A stretch of 64,000 nt of DNA from Aplidium turbinatum (Eukaryota > Chordata > Ascidiacea > Aplousobranchia > Polyclinidae): assembly GCA_918807975.1 (NCBI GenBank), contig OU964934.1, forward strand, positions 14,012,001 through 14,076,000. Reading direction: 5' to 3'. Made by a program: the position numbers and the translations under genes. Below the pieces are notes generated by a model. That model was not told the origin of the DNA, searched no databases, and was given only the letters and a program-made list of their open reading frames with translations. Below are positions 22,875 through 34,559 of this stretch, piece by piece (the first letter of the stretch is position 1; each line of letters opens with the position of its first letter).

Positions 22875-25800
22875 TCAAGACACAGCATCAAGTATCTTAT
22901 TGTAACTAGTTAAAACTTCAATCACAGTTGGTCGAAGAGACGGTGTTTTGTTCTTGCAGCGCAAATGAATTGTTTCTAATGATTTCCACATTTCCAAGCC
23001 TATCTTTTGATAAGGATCTTTTTCTATTGAGTAAGGAGCTTTCAATAATAAAATAGCTTCAGTGACGTTAGGTATTTTAAATATATCAACTTTTTCATCA
23101 AGAGATGGAGGTAATCTGCCTTGAGAATCTAAAACATTCGGTTGATTTTTGCCAGATATGCCTTGGTTCCACCGTTTGGAGAATGGGCTTTCAGGCAAGT
23201 ATTGGAAGATAGCTTTCTCTTGTTCCGGAGCAAGAAACGATCTCTCAACGTCCGTTCTCTTAGCAAGCACATCCTGAGAAAACAAAAATAACTAAAATAG
23301 TTGTTTTTTAGCTTTGAAAAAACAAAACGGAACCTTGCTGGATACCTTAGGCTACTTCAGACTTGCACTAGTGCTTGTAATAATAAGATAGTTACATTAA
23401 TAAAACGTTGTAGCTGTATTTTATAAGGTCGTCATAGCAAATTGGTACCTGATGCTTGCATTGAGCCGACGAATTTTTCTCTTTATCAACCAATGGAAGA
23501 TCATCAAGGTCTGCTAAAAGCACTTGTTGGTCAAAAGTTACCACGTACTGCTTCAACGTCTCAGCCAAGTTGTTAGAATCGCACATAATTCTCGGACCTG
23601 TCATCAAAGCCAAATTTTTAATCTATTTTTGATTGAGGTAGTTGCAATGATCACACTGCACAGCTGCACAGTAGAACGCATTTTTATCCGAACGCCAATT
23701 TTTATCGAAAGCGTTATTTTTTCAAATGTTAAAACATGTTATGAACGGCATAGTAAATGCTATTGTAAAAAAAGATAAGCGAGTGTTCGTAAGCTGAATG
23801 CAATATGATGTATTGTATCCTCCGTATTGTGCTCTCTCTGGAGGCTACTGTGCTTCACTTACAGCGGGGGTTTTTAAACTTTTTTTTATCGCGGACCCCT
23901 TAAAAAAAAAATTGGTTTGCGTGGACCCCTTTGTGGCCTAGTTCGAGAAACTTTTTTGACCAGCATGAATTGGACATAACGCAATAGAATTAAAATGAAT
24001 TGGTAACAAGATTTATGTTTTATTAAATTTAAGAAATAGCGAATGCAGATTGTTTTTCAATATCTTTGATTTAATTTCATTAATGTGAAAAATGCTGCTG
24101 TTTGTCTTCAACAAAAACATAAAATTGTGGCTTCGTCTTCGATAGGGCTGATAGGATAGTTGTTTCAACTTAATCTTTTTTCTTTTGAAAAATTTATTCC
24201 ATTTTTGGAATTATACACTAAGATTTCCATTGGGTCTTCATGGGGCCCCCTAAAACTAGTCCGCGTACCCCTTGGGGGTCCACGGACCCCAGTTTAAGAA
24301 CGCCTGACCTACAGTGTCGCGACTTCCCAGACAGCAATATTCGTCTTTTTTGCGTTGATACATCGTCTACAAACGTCAAATTAATATAAACAGGAAGGGG
24401 TTTGCTGTCTGGGTTGTTATTGGGTCCTGAGAGTAAGATTGGAGTCCTACTCAGCCCTCCTTCACTTTGGCTACATTGGAGTGACATAGCCAATAGTAAA
24501 TCATTTTGCTCGATTGTCAAAAAAGGTTATTGGAACTATCTCGGTCCAAACTCAGGTCTATAGCCTAGTCTTTAGGCTATGTGAAACTAAACTATTTTTT
24601 GGAGATCATTTTTGCAGTAACCTATTAGCTTTCAAACTGTAAACTTAAAATTTATTTGCAAGAATCTTCAGATATTTTATACTGCTTGTACTGATAGAAA
24701 CATATCACTTACCACCAGAAGATGTATGAAGGAAAAGCAGAACTTTGAGGTAAGAAATAGCTAATCGCAATCTGGCTGCAGCGTCGCTTTTTCTATGGGT
24801 TTGTGTTTTAATGAAGCGGTTGAGATCATGGTTTTTGTAATAATCAGTGACAATATAAGATCTTCCATATTCAGTTGCACTTCTGCAGTGAATATAAACA
24901 GTAAATATAAATACCAAGCACCACTCATCGTCTGATTTTCTGGCATCGATAACCTTGCCCCACTACACCATCAATTTCGATTAGCTACCGGGGGTTTTCA
25001 GCTGGAGCTCGACCCTGGAATTTTAGTTACACAACCGGAGGTTCTGGTTTCGTAACGAAAACGTTCGGTCTGCAATCTATAAATGTGACACGAGTAACAG
25101 ACCGCAATCTATATCATCAACAACCCACATGGAATTTGTAGTCTGCGTGATTAACACAATGGTTGCTAGACATCCGCCTAACATTTAGTCAACCCTAATG
25201 ATATTGTTTCCAAGTATAATGAAAGGTAGAACCTCTTGATCTTTCAAGCTGGTTGAGAAGATGCAAACGATAAAGTTATTGAATCCGGTAGTTATCAGAA
25301 CTGCTGTATAACTGACTACCGACTAGACCCCATAAAAGTACCGTACTCATTTAGTAATTATGCCGTGTACGCTAATTGTTACAAACTTCATTTAACAGTC
25401 CATAAAACTGTCAAGTCACTTATTACAGTAGGAGTTTAAAATACCCAATTTGCTGTAGAAATTTTTTAAAGAAAAGAAGAGGCTTAAATGTACTTTGAAA
25501 CGTTGCAAAACCCAACCAGTTGAATTGTGTATGGACTGTTCATTTCCAGTAGATGATTTGCTGCTTCATGAAAATCTAATATGCGTGACTTTCCTTTTTG
25601 CATAACAGGATGGTGGAGAGCAACATCATGACCTTTCCATGTGCCTCGTTGTAGCTAAAATCCAGAAGTAGGTTTTAAATTTATTTGTACAGTAATTCAA
25701 AATAAAAAAATGCGTAACCTACTCTTTTCTGAGCCTAATTATTTCCAGTGAGTCAACTAACGATTTCTAATTTGGTGCAAAGAGGATTATCGAGATACTG

Positions 25801-28800
25801 CGTGCAGCAGCATAAGCAAATACTAACGTGGCTGCCTCAGTAAATCCTGCATCATTTAACCAGAAAGGCACACATTTGCAGCGAAAACTGAGAACTAAAT
25901 TAAATCACGTAATTTAATCAACTTTACATTGTTTTTGATGTTATCACTGATTGTAAAGTAAGGGTACGTTTTAGAAAGAATTGATTTTGGTACCGTAGCT
26001 ACCTTTTTTGTTTTTCCTGTTTCAAAATAGACTCCCATTGTAAGATCATCGGAGTAAATGTCGTTGCACTCTAAGATGTAATGACACTGTTTCATTCCAG
26101 GCAATTGAAATTCTCCTTTAGGGCAAGGCAATTTTAAATTTAACATTTTTTCTTCGTTGGACTGCGATTTGCTTTTTCCAGCATTCTTTCTTACCGAAGT
26201 TTGGTCAAGTTCTAATGAAGCATGACGCATCTGTCAAGTAAAGATAAGAAAATGAAAAAAATATAAATTATGGTTTTGTTCGGATCAATAAAAGTTTTTT
26301 TTGGCCTGGAACGTTAGGGTGCACGGTCGTTTGGTCGACAGACATTTGGTCGACAGGACGTTTGGTCGACAGGACGTTAGGTCGACAGAACGATTTATTT
26401 TAGGGTTAGGGTTAGGGTTAGAGTCAGGGTTAGATTAGGGTTATGGTTAGTTAACTAACCCTAACCCTAAAATAAATCGTTTTGTTGACCTAACGTCCTG
26501 TCGACCAAACGTCCTGTCGACCAAATGTCTGTCGACCAAACGTCCTGTCGACCAAATGACCGGGTACCGAACGTTAGCAGGGGTTGTGTTGGTTGATCTG
26601 ACAGTAGCCTATGACACATTGTGCACAGTGGCTTGCTTTACCAACTAGTCTCCTCCAGGACAGATCCATGATCAAAATGATCATGGAACTTGTCCACAAT
26701 AGTAGTTTTACCCTTACCAACGGAAACGGAAAACTCAGTGACTGCGACGTCTCAAATACGGTGTCTCACAAAAATTAGTCCTGGCACCTTTTCTCTGCAA
26801 CAACTATACTCACGCTCTGCCATAGCCTAGGCCTATACCACATCCGACAAGTAGTCTACTTTACTAATATGCATATGCTGATGACCTGGCTATTTTGCAC
26901 TCTACAAAAGACTGGCAATCATTTGAGATGACGTTGAACCAAGGCATTGCTACTATACAAGGATGTCTCTATCAATTGAAATTGAAGCTCAGCTAAAGCA
27001 AAACTGTAAAGACTGCCTTCCATCTCAACAACAGGGAGGCAAAACTAGACTTGAAAGAGACCATCAACAACAAGCAAGGGCGCCGGAAGCGGGAGGGCAT
27101 GGGGGGCGGATACCCCCCCTGCCCTCAATTTTTCTGCAGATGGAGGAGCAGGGGAGGCAATGGTGCCCTTTTAAAGTTATGTAAGCTACTGCACATTTTG
27201 CAATATAACAATTTGTGCTATTCGCTTTTAGCCTAAGTATAATATTTCCTTTTTGCCTCAAAATAATATGTACGGCACAAAATTTTGCAACACAGTTTCA
27301 GGCCTTAAAACTCGTTTTTTTTCGGCAGCCATCGTGGCCTACACGGAGCTCCTTCTCGGCGGCCAGATCTGCGTGCTTGGAGGCCAAAATACAAAATAAA
27401 AACAACGATAGCACAAGTAAATAGCATTAAACTTGCAACAATGCTAAAATGATCACTTAGCGTTGTTGAAGTCTGGGCCTGGGCGACGTCCTACAATAGA
27501 ATCGTTGCACCACGCAATAACTGCTTTATCGGGATTGTAATCCAGTACTGCGGGACCATCTACCGACACTCGCACGAGTGTCTCCAATGTGGCTGATTTT
27601 AAAGAAGTTCACCACTCCCCTAGAATTCTTTTTAGCAACGAAAAACAACGTTCGACATGTGTTGACGCCGGCAAGGTAATAAGTATTTTAATGATGTGAA
27701 AGACATTACTAAAAGAAGCATAATTTTTGCAAAATATGATCAAAAAATGTTTTCCCCTCGGATGTCAACTAACCTAGTTCTCCTTTTTAACAACGATTCA
27801 ATGTCCGACAACATCGAATCGACATAAAAACTACAATATTACCAGCCGATGTAAATTAGCACTTCGGATTAAGACTTTGTTAAAATAAACGTCGGGAATT
27901 ACAAACAAGACTTACAGCGCTGGTGATCGCAGATGGATATATTCCATCAATAACAAATATTCCCACACAATACAACAGTGGCGATTATGACGGGCTGACC
28001 TAATTTTGCTTCACTTTTTGATACTACATATTTTCGACATTTAATCCACGATAATTCTATTGCGAAAATAAATAATTGGCTAGAAGAGACCAAACTTGGC
28101 CGATTGAGGAGGTAGCACCGGCGGTCATTCAAGCACTACTTAGCGGCCATGGCCGCAGGCTGCTTTAAGGCTTGACAGTAGGTGACATCATTATAATATA
28201 GGATGATGCCCTTCTTTGTATACCGGACACTTGTAGGCTATCATTACTCAATACTTAGTGAGCTGATAGATTAGCATTGTCGCTATAACTTATCTTAAAA
28301 CTTGAAAAAAAATTGGCCTTTTAGTTAAAAAAAGTGCCCTTTTTTCGTAATCTTGCCCCCCCAGTCCAGTCAAAAATCGTTCCGGCGCCCCTGACGACAA
28401 GATTGTGTAATTTTGCCCAGACTCTACATACTGTACCTTGGAGCAGAAAACTAACTCTGAATAGATCACTCACATATCGTCACCATCTTCAAACATTTCG
28501 CAAAAAAAGCATAGTCGTCGTCATCTCGCGTTGCCGTACTGAGACTTTTGGCACACACAAATTGGGGTGCAAGTTCTGACACCTTGCATACCCTATTGCA
28601 AACCTGGCCTTGTAAACCAGAGTCATTATGTCTCAAAGAAATGTCGGAGGGTGTACACGAGGATTGGCTTCCTTGCCTTTCAGTCCACTTAATTTGTATC
28701 TTCAATAATCTTGGATAGCCTACGACAAAAAAGTCTTAAAAAAATATAATATACCGTACCAATGAAGAATACTAATTGCCTGAGTCGTCATAGAAGGAGG

Positions 28801-29309
28801 TAGTTTTCTTCTAAAAAGCAAAGTTATCTAAAAAACAAAATCGACTGGGTGCAAATGCACCATACAAAAATAATATGCCGTGCTGTGTTGTTCAAGTTTC
28901 CGGTCTTCCTGAAAAAGGTTCTGGTATTCTAAAATCATCCTAGGTTTAGGTCCAATAGAACGCCCAAAGCCTAGACCCTTTGTCCTGGCTGCTGCTCATA
29001 ATTTTATGGACCATTTTTGAAGTTAAAGTATTATATCTTATTTCTTCAAAAAGGCTGACATAGGCTACAGTAACTTAGATTAGGGTAATAGAAACTACAA
29101 CTTACCTCTAGTTCCGACAAATGTTTATCAAGTTCATGGACACGCTGAAGAAGACTGTTATCTTTGAATCTTGAACTATAAGCTAACTTTCTCCACTTGA
29201 TGCACATAAATATTGCAAATCCACATAAAATCACCATCGCATAATGTAAAGTTTTATTTTCAGAAGTATGATTCTTCTGATGATTTTTGGATTTTTTTAT
29301 TAAACGCAT
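22875..29309 (-). CDS. POMK: Protein O-mannose kinase (SGK196)
   Basis: Six minus-strand coding exons: 29106-29309, 26003-26230, 25494-25654, 24713-24882, 23449-23597 and 22875-23273. Donors and acceptors are GT-AG and phases agree; the frame is 436 residues, longer than human (350). POMK phosphorylates the 6-position of the O-mannose on the GalNAc-GlcNAc-mannose glycan of alpha-dystroglycan in the ER, needed for matriglycan synthesis. Residues ~21-38 (LHYAMVILCGFAIFMCI) form a type II signal anchor. LPCPKGEFQLPGMKQC matches the luminal Cys-rich start; GTWKGHDVAL and TIQLVGFCN align with the N-lobe. GPRIMCDSNNLAETL holds the catalytic Asp (D261) and LADLDDLPLV the metal-binding Asp (D284). 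FLAPEQ, SLDEKVDIFKIP and TPSLRPTVIEVL follow in C-lobe order. The exon 5-6 junction carries an insertion relative to human. The exon 3 donor (AA|GTACAT) is the weakest call. Intron 1 is 2.9 kb and full of TEs. Confidence 0.94.
23865..24306. mobile_element. hAT-type MITE in POMK intron 4
   Basis: Ends CGGGGGTTTTTAAAC and, inverted, CAGGCGTTCTTAAAC (12 of 15 match), followed inward by CGCGGACCCC / GGTCCGTGGACCCC. The flanks are ACTTACAG (23857-23864) and ACCTACAG (24307-24314), 7 of 8. There is no reading frame of note. Confidence 0.75.
24326..24413. repeat. Palindromic MITE copy (family P), POMK intron 4
   Basis: Begins CCCAGACAGCAATATTCGTC and ends GGGTTTGCTGTCTGGG with a degraded central palindrome. 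The CCCAGACAGCAA ends are perfect inverted repeats. It sits just 20 bp from the hAT-type MITE. Confidence 0.75.
24883..25493. other. POMK intron 3
   Basis: No repeat or exon recognised in this 611 bp intron. Intron 2 (25655-26002, 348 bp) is likewise featureless. Confidence 0.4.
26318..26568. mobile_element. Foldback element with telomere-like core
   Basis: Arms made of repeated TTTGGTCGACAGGACG-type units run from 26318 and are mirrored to 26568. The middle (26401-26475) is TTAGGG-like repeats meeting their own inverse (AACCCTAACCCTAAA). The flanks are identical: GAACGTTAG at 26309-26317 and 26569-26577, a likely 8-9 bp target duplication. It lies in POMK intron 1, directly before a LINE fragment. 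Confidence 0.85.
26590..28700 (+). mobile_element. LINE (family A) reverse transcriptase fragment, interrupted by a hAT element
   Basis: The pieces 26590-27074 and 28402-28700 read as a decayed non-LTR reverse transcriptase: VVLVDLTVAYDT at the start, a TLTNGNGKLS stretch, then AYADDLAILH at about 26871-26900 (the YADD catalytic box). After the interruption come LTYRHHLQTFRKK and HKLGCKF-like pieces of the thumb region. Several stops and frame shifts are present. The order and spacing fit the Jockey-like LINEs common in marine invertebrates; the exact clade is not assigned. It sits in sense orientation to the + strand, so antisense to POMK. Confidence 0.8.
27075..28393 (-). mobile_element. 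hAT element nested inside the LINE
   Basis: Left end CAAGGGCGCCGGAAGCGGG; right end, inverted, CAGGGGCGCCGGAACGATTT. The flanks are ACAACAAG (27067-27074) and ACGACAAG (28394-28401), 7 of 8, and both lie in the LINE reading frame, which resumes on the other side. On the minus strand at about 27480-27680, HVERCFSLLKRILGEW and TLETLVRVSVDGPAVLDYNP resemble the hAT C-terminal dimerisation region, with a stop between them. The rest of the transposase is missing or unreadable. It belongs to the same end-family as the element at 30959-31473. Confidence 0.85.
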
Positions 29310-30125
29310 CTCGTCGTTTTGACTTTGCCTACATTTTTTGAAACAATTGTTTAAAACTTGTTGGTAACATTTGTAGTTTATAGATCAGGCACACAACCTA
29401 ACAAGATGCACAGCAGCTTTGGCTTCGTATGAAAACGGTCATGATTGCCCGAGGCCATTACTTAGTTTTAAAACGCATCTACTGTAAAATTAGAAAAGTG
29501 TAGGATTGAATGCAGGGACATAACTTCACTCTTGAAATTAATGTGGTTGCGGGCCTACTAAAGTTTTAACTTAATGCTTGGCTAGGCTACTCTGCAAAAT
29601 GTATTTTTTTCATTCAAAAGAAAATACTGCCTACCAAAGACACTCTGTCTCTCACTCACGCTACCAAAGATGCTCCACCTCACATTGACGACACCAAAAG
29701 CTCTATTCTGTATTATCATTTTTTTTCTTATGCTCCTACATGTGTAGACAATTTATTTATTTTTAACAATGATTTATGAACTATGTAATGAGCTTTTATG
29801 TTGTGTTTGAAAAGCCCTAGCCGAATTTGTCTTGGTTCGCACTTGCTTGACTATCTTAACAGCAGTTGTCCTTTAGCCTACCTTTGCCAAGCATGTCATG
29901 CTCTAAACCAGGGTAGCCTATCTCAAACTTTTTCATTGTGCGACTCCATTTCAAAAAATAATTTTCTTTGCGGCACCTTGGTAGGCAGTTTCCAGCGTCA
30001 ACTTCTAAATGTAGGCCTAATTTTAATTTTTTAGCCATTAAGTAACGATTTGCGACACTGTTGTGGTCGAGACTCATAGTCTGGGAAATCCTGCTCCAAT
30101 CTATGTCATGTTGGAATGGAAACGT
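29310..30125. other. Upstream region of POMK
   Basis: Presumed POMK promoter near 29310-29450. At about 29910-30093 there is a weak hAT-like repeat (CAGGGTAGCCTATCTCAAACT at one end, AGTCTGGGAAATCCTG at the other); its flanking duplication is not convincing. No exon recognised. Confidence 0.4.
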
Positions 30126-30205
30126 TTGCCCCCATAGCTCAGTTGGTTGAGTGCCTGACTTTTTATAAAGCAGCAAAATCAAACGACGCTGGTTCGACTC
30201 TCGGA
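30126..30205 (+). mobile_element. tRNA-derived SINE head (family S5)
   Basis: CCCCCATAGCTCAGTTGG (A box region) and GCTGGTTCGACTCTCGG (B box) are tRNA-like. The intervening arm and acceptor stem do not fold as a tRNA, so this is a SINE head or tRNA pseudogene. It runs directly into the 3' end of an oppositely oriented LINE copy. Confidence 0.6.
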
Positions 30206-30920
30206 CTGTGTCGTCGTCATGTGAGTCTCTGGGATCGAGGATCTATCTTTTTCTATCCTTTTATCACCCCGGATTCACGATGTTCCCGGACTACACTGGA
30301 AGGCTACTAGAGAGCAGCCAGTATTTGGTTTTATCATCCATGACGCGCAGACCTTCCACTCGGTTAGGTGGCTTGGAGATGGTACAGTCATTGATGATGT
30401 GGTCTGCGGTCTGATCCTCGGCACCACATTCACAGTCGGAGGAAGGGAACATTCTCCATTGACGAATGGAGCGGAAAAGCCTAACGCCCGTACGGAGACG
30501 GTTGAGGTGCACCCATGCCTGTCTTGTAGTGTCAGGCCGATGGGGCGTGTTTCGGCGTCGGAGATAAACAAATGAAGTCTGGTGGCACTTGTCTTCCATT
30601 CGGAATTCCATTTATGGTCCGCCCAAGTAGCCGCAGATCGAGATATCTTGTTTATCAGCTTCGTTGATCAGAAGTTGAGCGCCTGGCACCAATGGATGTC
30701 TTGATTTCAGTCGACGGGGGTGCTCGTTTGGAGGAGCAGAGATCTTGTGGTGAAGGTGGTTATAAGGCTTCAGTGCCCGTCGGCCAAGAGACAGAATGAT
30801 TTCTTCTTGACGAAGCTTCGAATGATTGTTTTTGTGCCTGATCTGATGCAGACGTTGGCGACCACTGTCTTCCAAACTTCTCTGTCATTTGACATCCTTA
30901 TAAAGTCGGTAGTAGGCTAT
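30206..30920 (-). mobile_element. LINE (family A) 3' end
   Basis: The minus strand encodes LRQEEIILSLGRRALKPYNH, PRRLKSRHPLVPGAQLLI, then RQAWVHLNRLRTGVRLFRSI and CECGAEDQTADHIINDCTI. This is the post-reverse-transcriptase tail with a Cys/His cluster typical of this LINE group. One stop lies near 30612 and a frame change sits at the junction. The 3' UTR ends in a CGACGAC tail near 30206-30215. Tails of the same family recur at 39660-39770, 58395-58790 and 58885-59135. Confidence 0.82.
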
Positions 30921-30958
30921 GATTAGCCTATTGTGTTTGTGGCCCATTGGTTCAAGCT

Positions 30959-31473
30959 CAGGGGGCGCCGAAACGATTTTTGACTGGGGGAGGGGGGGGC
31001 AGGATTATGATAAAAGGGATTTTTTGTTGCTGAAAGGCCAATTTTTTAAAATTTTAGAATAAGATATAGCGATAATGCTCATCTATCAGCTCATTATCGA
31101 GTAGCCTATAATGATACAAGTGTCCGGTAGGCTGTACAAAGAATAAAGACAGGGAAGGGCATCGTTCTATGTTATAATGATGTAGGCTAACCTAGGCCTA
31201 CTGTGATACAGAATTTTGTGTCGTGAATATTATTTTGAGACAAAAATGAAAGATTATAATTAGTCTAAAAGCTAATAGCTGAAATGTTATATTGTATTGC
31301 AAAATGTGCAGTAGGCTACCTTCATCATCATCATCATCATTGTCAGCCATTTTTGTTCCACTGCAGGACAAAGGCAGTACCTTACATGACCTTAAATGGG
31401 CACCATTGCCCTCCTACCCCCATCCACAAAAAATTGCGCCCCCCTGCCCCCCTCCCCGCTTCCGGCGCCTCTG
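30959..31473. mobile_element. hAT-type non-autonomous element
   Basis: Left end CAGGGGGCGCCGAAACG; right end, inverted, CAGAGGCGCCGGAAGCGG. An exact 8-bp duplication TTCAAGCT flanks it (30951-30958 and 31474-31481). Its ends are those of the nested element at 27075-28393, so it is a shortened relative. A CATCATCAT microsatellite lies inside near 31320. Confidence 0.9.
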
Positions 31474-31866
31474 TTCAAGCTGTTTAAATAAGTTAATCTT
31501 TACCGACCCCGGCTTCATTTTCCTTGTAGCCTATCATGCCCAGTAGTGCTAATTTTTCCAAATCTCCATGTTCGTCAATATAACCTACAAATTCGATCTG
31601 GCACTTTCTAACTGTTCTTATTAATCTCTTTTTTTGTTGCCTATTTCAGAACTTCGTCATTACTTTTCTATTTTTTCCAACTAGTCTTCAACATTCTTCT
31701 GATAAACCATATTTCAGCAGCCTATAATTTAGGCCTATGACATTGCAAAAACACTCTAAAATTATAATAGGCCTAAACATTATTTTTCAAAACAATTGTT
31801 GTCCAGTGTAATTTACAGGTAGGCACTTGATTTTGTTTTGAAAAAAAAATCTTTGGCTGCGAACAG

Positions 31867-31958
31867 CCCAGACAGCAAACCAGTCCTTTTTTGTCTGTAG
31901 ACATTGAACGTCTGTAGACATTGAATCAGTGTAAAAAACGACTGATTTGCTGCCTTGG
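31867..31958. repeat. Palindromic MITE copy (family P)
   Basis: Starts CCCAGACAGCAAACCAGTCC, has GTCTGTAGACATTGAACGTC in the middle and ends ACGACTGATTTGCTGCCTTGG. The centre appears partly duplicated relative to the best copy. Confidence 0.75.
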
Positions 31959-32004
31959 AGGTGGTTTCAAACATCAGTGATGTCATATGTCACGCATGAC
32001 TGCT

Positions 32005-32290
32005 ATACGTTAGCTTGTGGTTACGCGTCCGGCTCAAGATCACGCGGTGCAAGTTCGAATCTCGGGGTGTGCGCTTGAGCAACGCATTTCAGGACTGCTC
32101 TCCATTCAGCGGCACCTAGGGAATGGAATAATTCCCCGGCAACAACACTTCAACAATCGGAAAACTTCACTCTGACAATCTCGGTAACCGGCCCTGCGTC
32201 AAAAGCCTCTACAAGTATACGAAACTACCAGGAATAATCAATCAAGCCTTTGTCAGACCGAGGACAAAGATTCAAAACCAACAAACCATG
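32005..32290 (+). mobile_element. tRNA-derived SINE (family S1)
   Basis: Plus-strand copy with CGTTAGCTTGTGGTTACGCG (A box region), CAAGTTCGAATCTCGGGG (B box), GCGCTTGAGCAACGCATTTC and GGGAATGGAATAATTCCCC, ending in a poly-A-like CAAAACCAACAAACC tail. It is very similar to 16656-16958. Confidence 0.85.
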
Positions 32291-32558
32291 CATGGGAATA
32301 CGATAAAAAGCAAGGGGCAACTCTGTGTTAATTTTGTTTTGAAAGTGTTGCCAAATGAAGATTTATGTCCCAACTTCCAATCTGTGGCCATTTAAAGAAA
32401 AGTTCAAAGTTGTTTAAACAAAAAATTGTAATTAGAAAAATTTTGAAGCCCTTGGAAAAAAAGCAAGAAAAGACCTACTAACAAGAAACATGGCAATGCT
32501 ACTTTACCTACAAAGCATCATCAAAAAAGCAGGCCTTTTTGCACAGGGCAGTAAGATG

Positions 32559-34227
32559 TAGAGGTGGGCACCCGCTACTTTTAAAGTAGCGCGCTACTCG
32601 CTACCGCTACTTGGACCAAAATAGCGCGTGCTATCGCTACCCGCTACCAACTTACAAAAGTAGCGCGCTACCCGCTACCGCTACTCGGACCAAAGTAGCG
32701 CGCGCTACCGCTACTTCTTCCGCTACTTTTGTCTAAAATGACACTAGGAAACACTCTTCAAGTCCCTATAGTGACGCAAAAATGACCTTGAAAACGAATG
32801 TTATCATTCGTTTACAGTTTACACTGTCATTTTAACGTCGTTATAAAAAACACATTCTAAGGGAAATTTATTGTTACGCATCTTTCAAAAACACGACCAT
32901 TTCAAAATGAGAGTCACTAAGTCCTGCCCGCTTTGGCTTAAGCACATCTTTTCCAACAGAGAAAAGTCTCTCTACCGCAGCACTGAAAGGAATGGGGGTG
33001 TTGTATGTAATGAACAGATGTTTTAACTCGGTAGGCCTATTCGAAAAGCTCAAGGACTTGCTCCTGTCCGAAAAAAGGCGTCCACAATTGCTGTTTCCTT
33101 TTGCACCGACGTTTCACGGGATGGCGCCAACACACCAAAAAGTTCATCCTCGGAGTCATGACTGGTGTTGGTGTCACTCTTCTCGGTATCAACCTGGCTT
33201 GATATCTCCCGCAACAGTCGAATTACATCTGTCTTGACTTTTTCTCGCAGTGCGTCAGCATCATCCGTGGAAACGTAGTGCATAACTTGTAGCCACGACG
33301 TCTTGAAGGAGGGATGAAGACACGATGCTATAACGCATTTCATGTCGTTGAAGCACTTGTTGAATCGTTTCTTCACCCCTTCAAGGACTTTCACTCTCAA
33401 CTCCTCACAGGTCACAAGATCACTGATCTCGGTCAACTTCTTCACGCAAATTGTAATGGTTGGAAACAAGACTCCGTAATACGCCTTGGACTCGCCCTGG
33501 AGAATGTCTAAAGCCTGACAGATAGGCTTCATCACACGGAGATATTCGCCGAAAAAGTTGACGTCAGCTAGAAATAAATGAGCTCTTTAGAAATAAGATA
33601 AACTATGTTGTAACTTTTAAGTTGTAAGCAGGGCTGATGAAAATTGAATGGCTGAATCTTGCTGATGACAACTGAATTGGCATCAAAATTGCCTTGTTAT
33701 GATTTCTTTTAACAAAAACCATCGTGTAAGAAAATTTTATCAGCAACAAATATCTTAGCTAACCATTTGTCAACAGTTTTACTTTAAACAATATGATAAA
33801 ACCTTATTTTTGGACATCTTAGCATAGGTGATGACTGATGAGGCAATGCTCACTGAATGTAGTCTATATTCTATAAACCATATACAACTTTACTTCGGCT
33901 ATTATTAAAATTAAAATGAACATTATCGATTTCATACCTTGATCGCAGGATCGCAGCTCCACACCAGAAAACGAGATTCCCACAACATCGAAACTTTGCC
34001 AGTATTGACCAGAAAAACGCCAGTATTGACCAAAAAACGAGCATTTTTTTCACTTTAAATTAAAAAGTAGCGGTAGCGGGAGTCCGACTGAAAAAAAGTA
34101 GCGCCTCTCCCGCTACCGCTACTTTGGAAAAAAAATAGCGTCGCTACTGCAGCCGCTACTCCAACTAAAAAGTAGCGCCGCTACCGCTACTTTTACCAAA
34201 AAAGTAGCGCGCTACTGCCCACCTCTG
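32559..34227 (-). mobile_element. hAT element with repetitive 'GTAGCG' ends, internally deleted
   Basis: The ends TAGAGGTGGGCA and, inverted, CAGAGGTGGGCA are typical hAT termini. Each end is followed by ~150 bp of repeated GTAGCGCGCTAC / CCGCTACCGCTAC units in mirror orientation (32571-32730 and 34062-34215). The middle carries the C-terminal part of a hAT transposase on the minus strand. The immediate 8-bp flanks (GTAAGATG, TTTACTCC) do not match, so the target duplication is lost or the outer border is misplaced. Confidence 0.85.
32874..33535 (-). pseudogene. hAT transposase C-terminal fragment
   Basis: From 33535 downward the frame gives QALDILQGESKAYYGVLFPT, KRFNKCFNDMKCVIASCLHP and STDDADALREKVKTDVIRLL, the late RNase-H-like region of hAT transposases, and then hits a stop at 33050-33052. 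A second frame, ending at 32874, gives YNTPIPFSAAVERLFSVGKD and SDSHFEMVVFLKDA, the hAT dimerisation domain. One frame break separates the two. The N-terminal BED finger and the first part of the catalytic core are absent. Confidence 0.88.
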
Positions 34228-34559
34228 TTTACTCCCAACAGGAGATACTGTAGTTGCTTCAATAACATTATTACATCCAGATGCTGCAGTCATTTGAATA
34301 TGTTGCAATGAAGAGCTGAGTAATTGGTATTTCCATTTCAAGGTTGGTAGATTGGTCGTGAGTCTTGAAGTCTGGTCCACATAGCCTACACAGAATGTCG
34401 ATTCTGCAGGACCCATTGAAACATTTTGCGATTAAAACGTTACAATCTGGTGCAAAAACAGTTCAATTAGAGAATGTGCCGACAATTTCTTTTTGAACAC
34501 CTTATATTCACCGGGGGCATCCACATCTGGATATTTTAAACAATCTAAAAACATGGTTG

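Noticed and set aside
29910-30093. A further hAT-type MITE upstream of POMK
   Set aside because: The ends are only loosely similar and the 8-bp flanks match poorly, so it is mentioned but not listed as an element.
30128-30205. A functional tRNA gene
   Set aside because: The A and B boxes are good, but the anticodon arm and acceptor stem do not pair; treated as a SINE head.
32551-34235. 8-bp target duplication around the GTAGCG-ended hAT element
   Set aside because: GTAAGATG and TTTACTCC do not match, so none is claimed.
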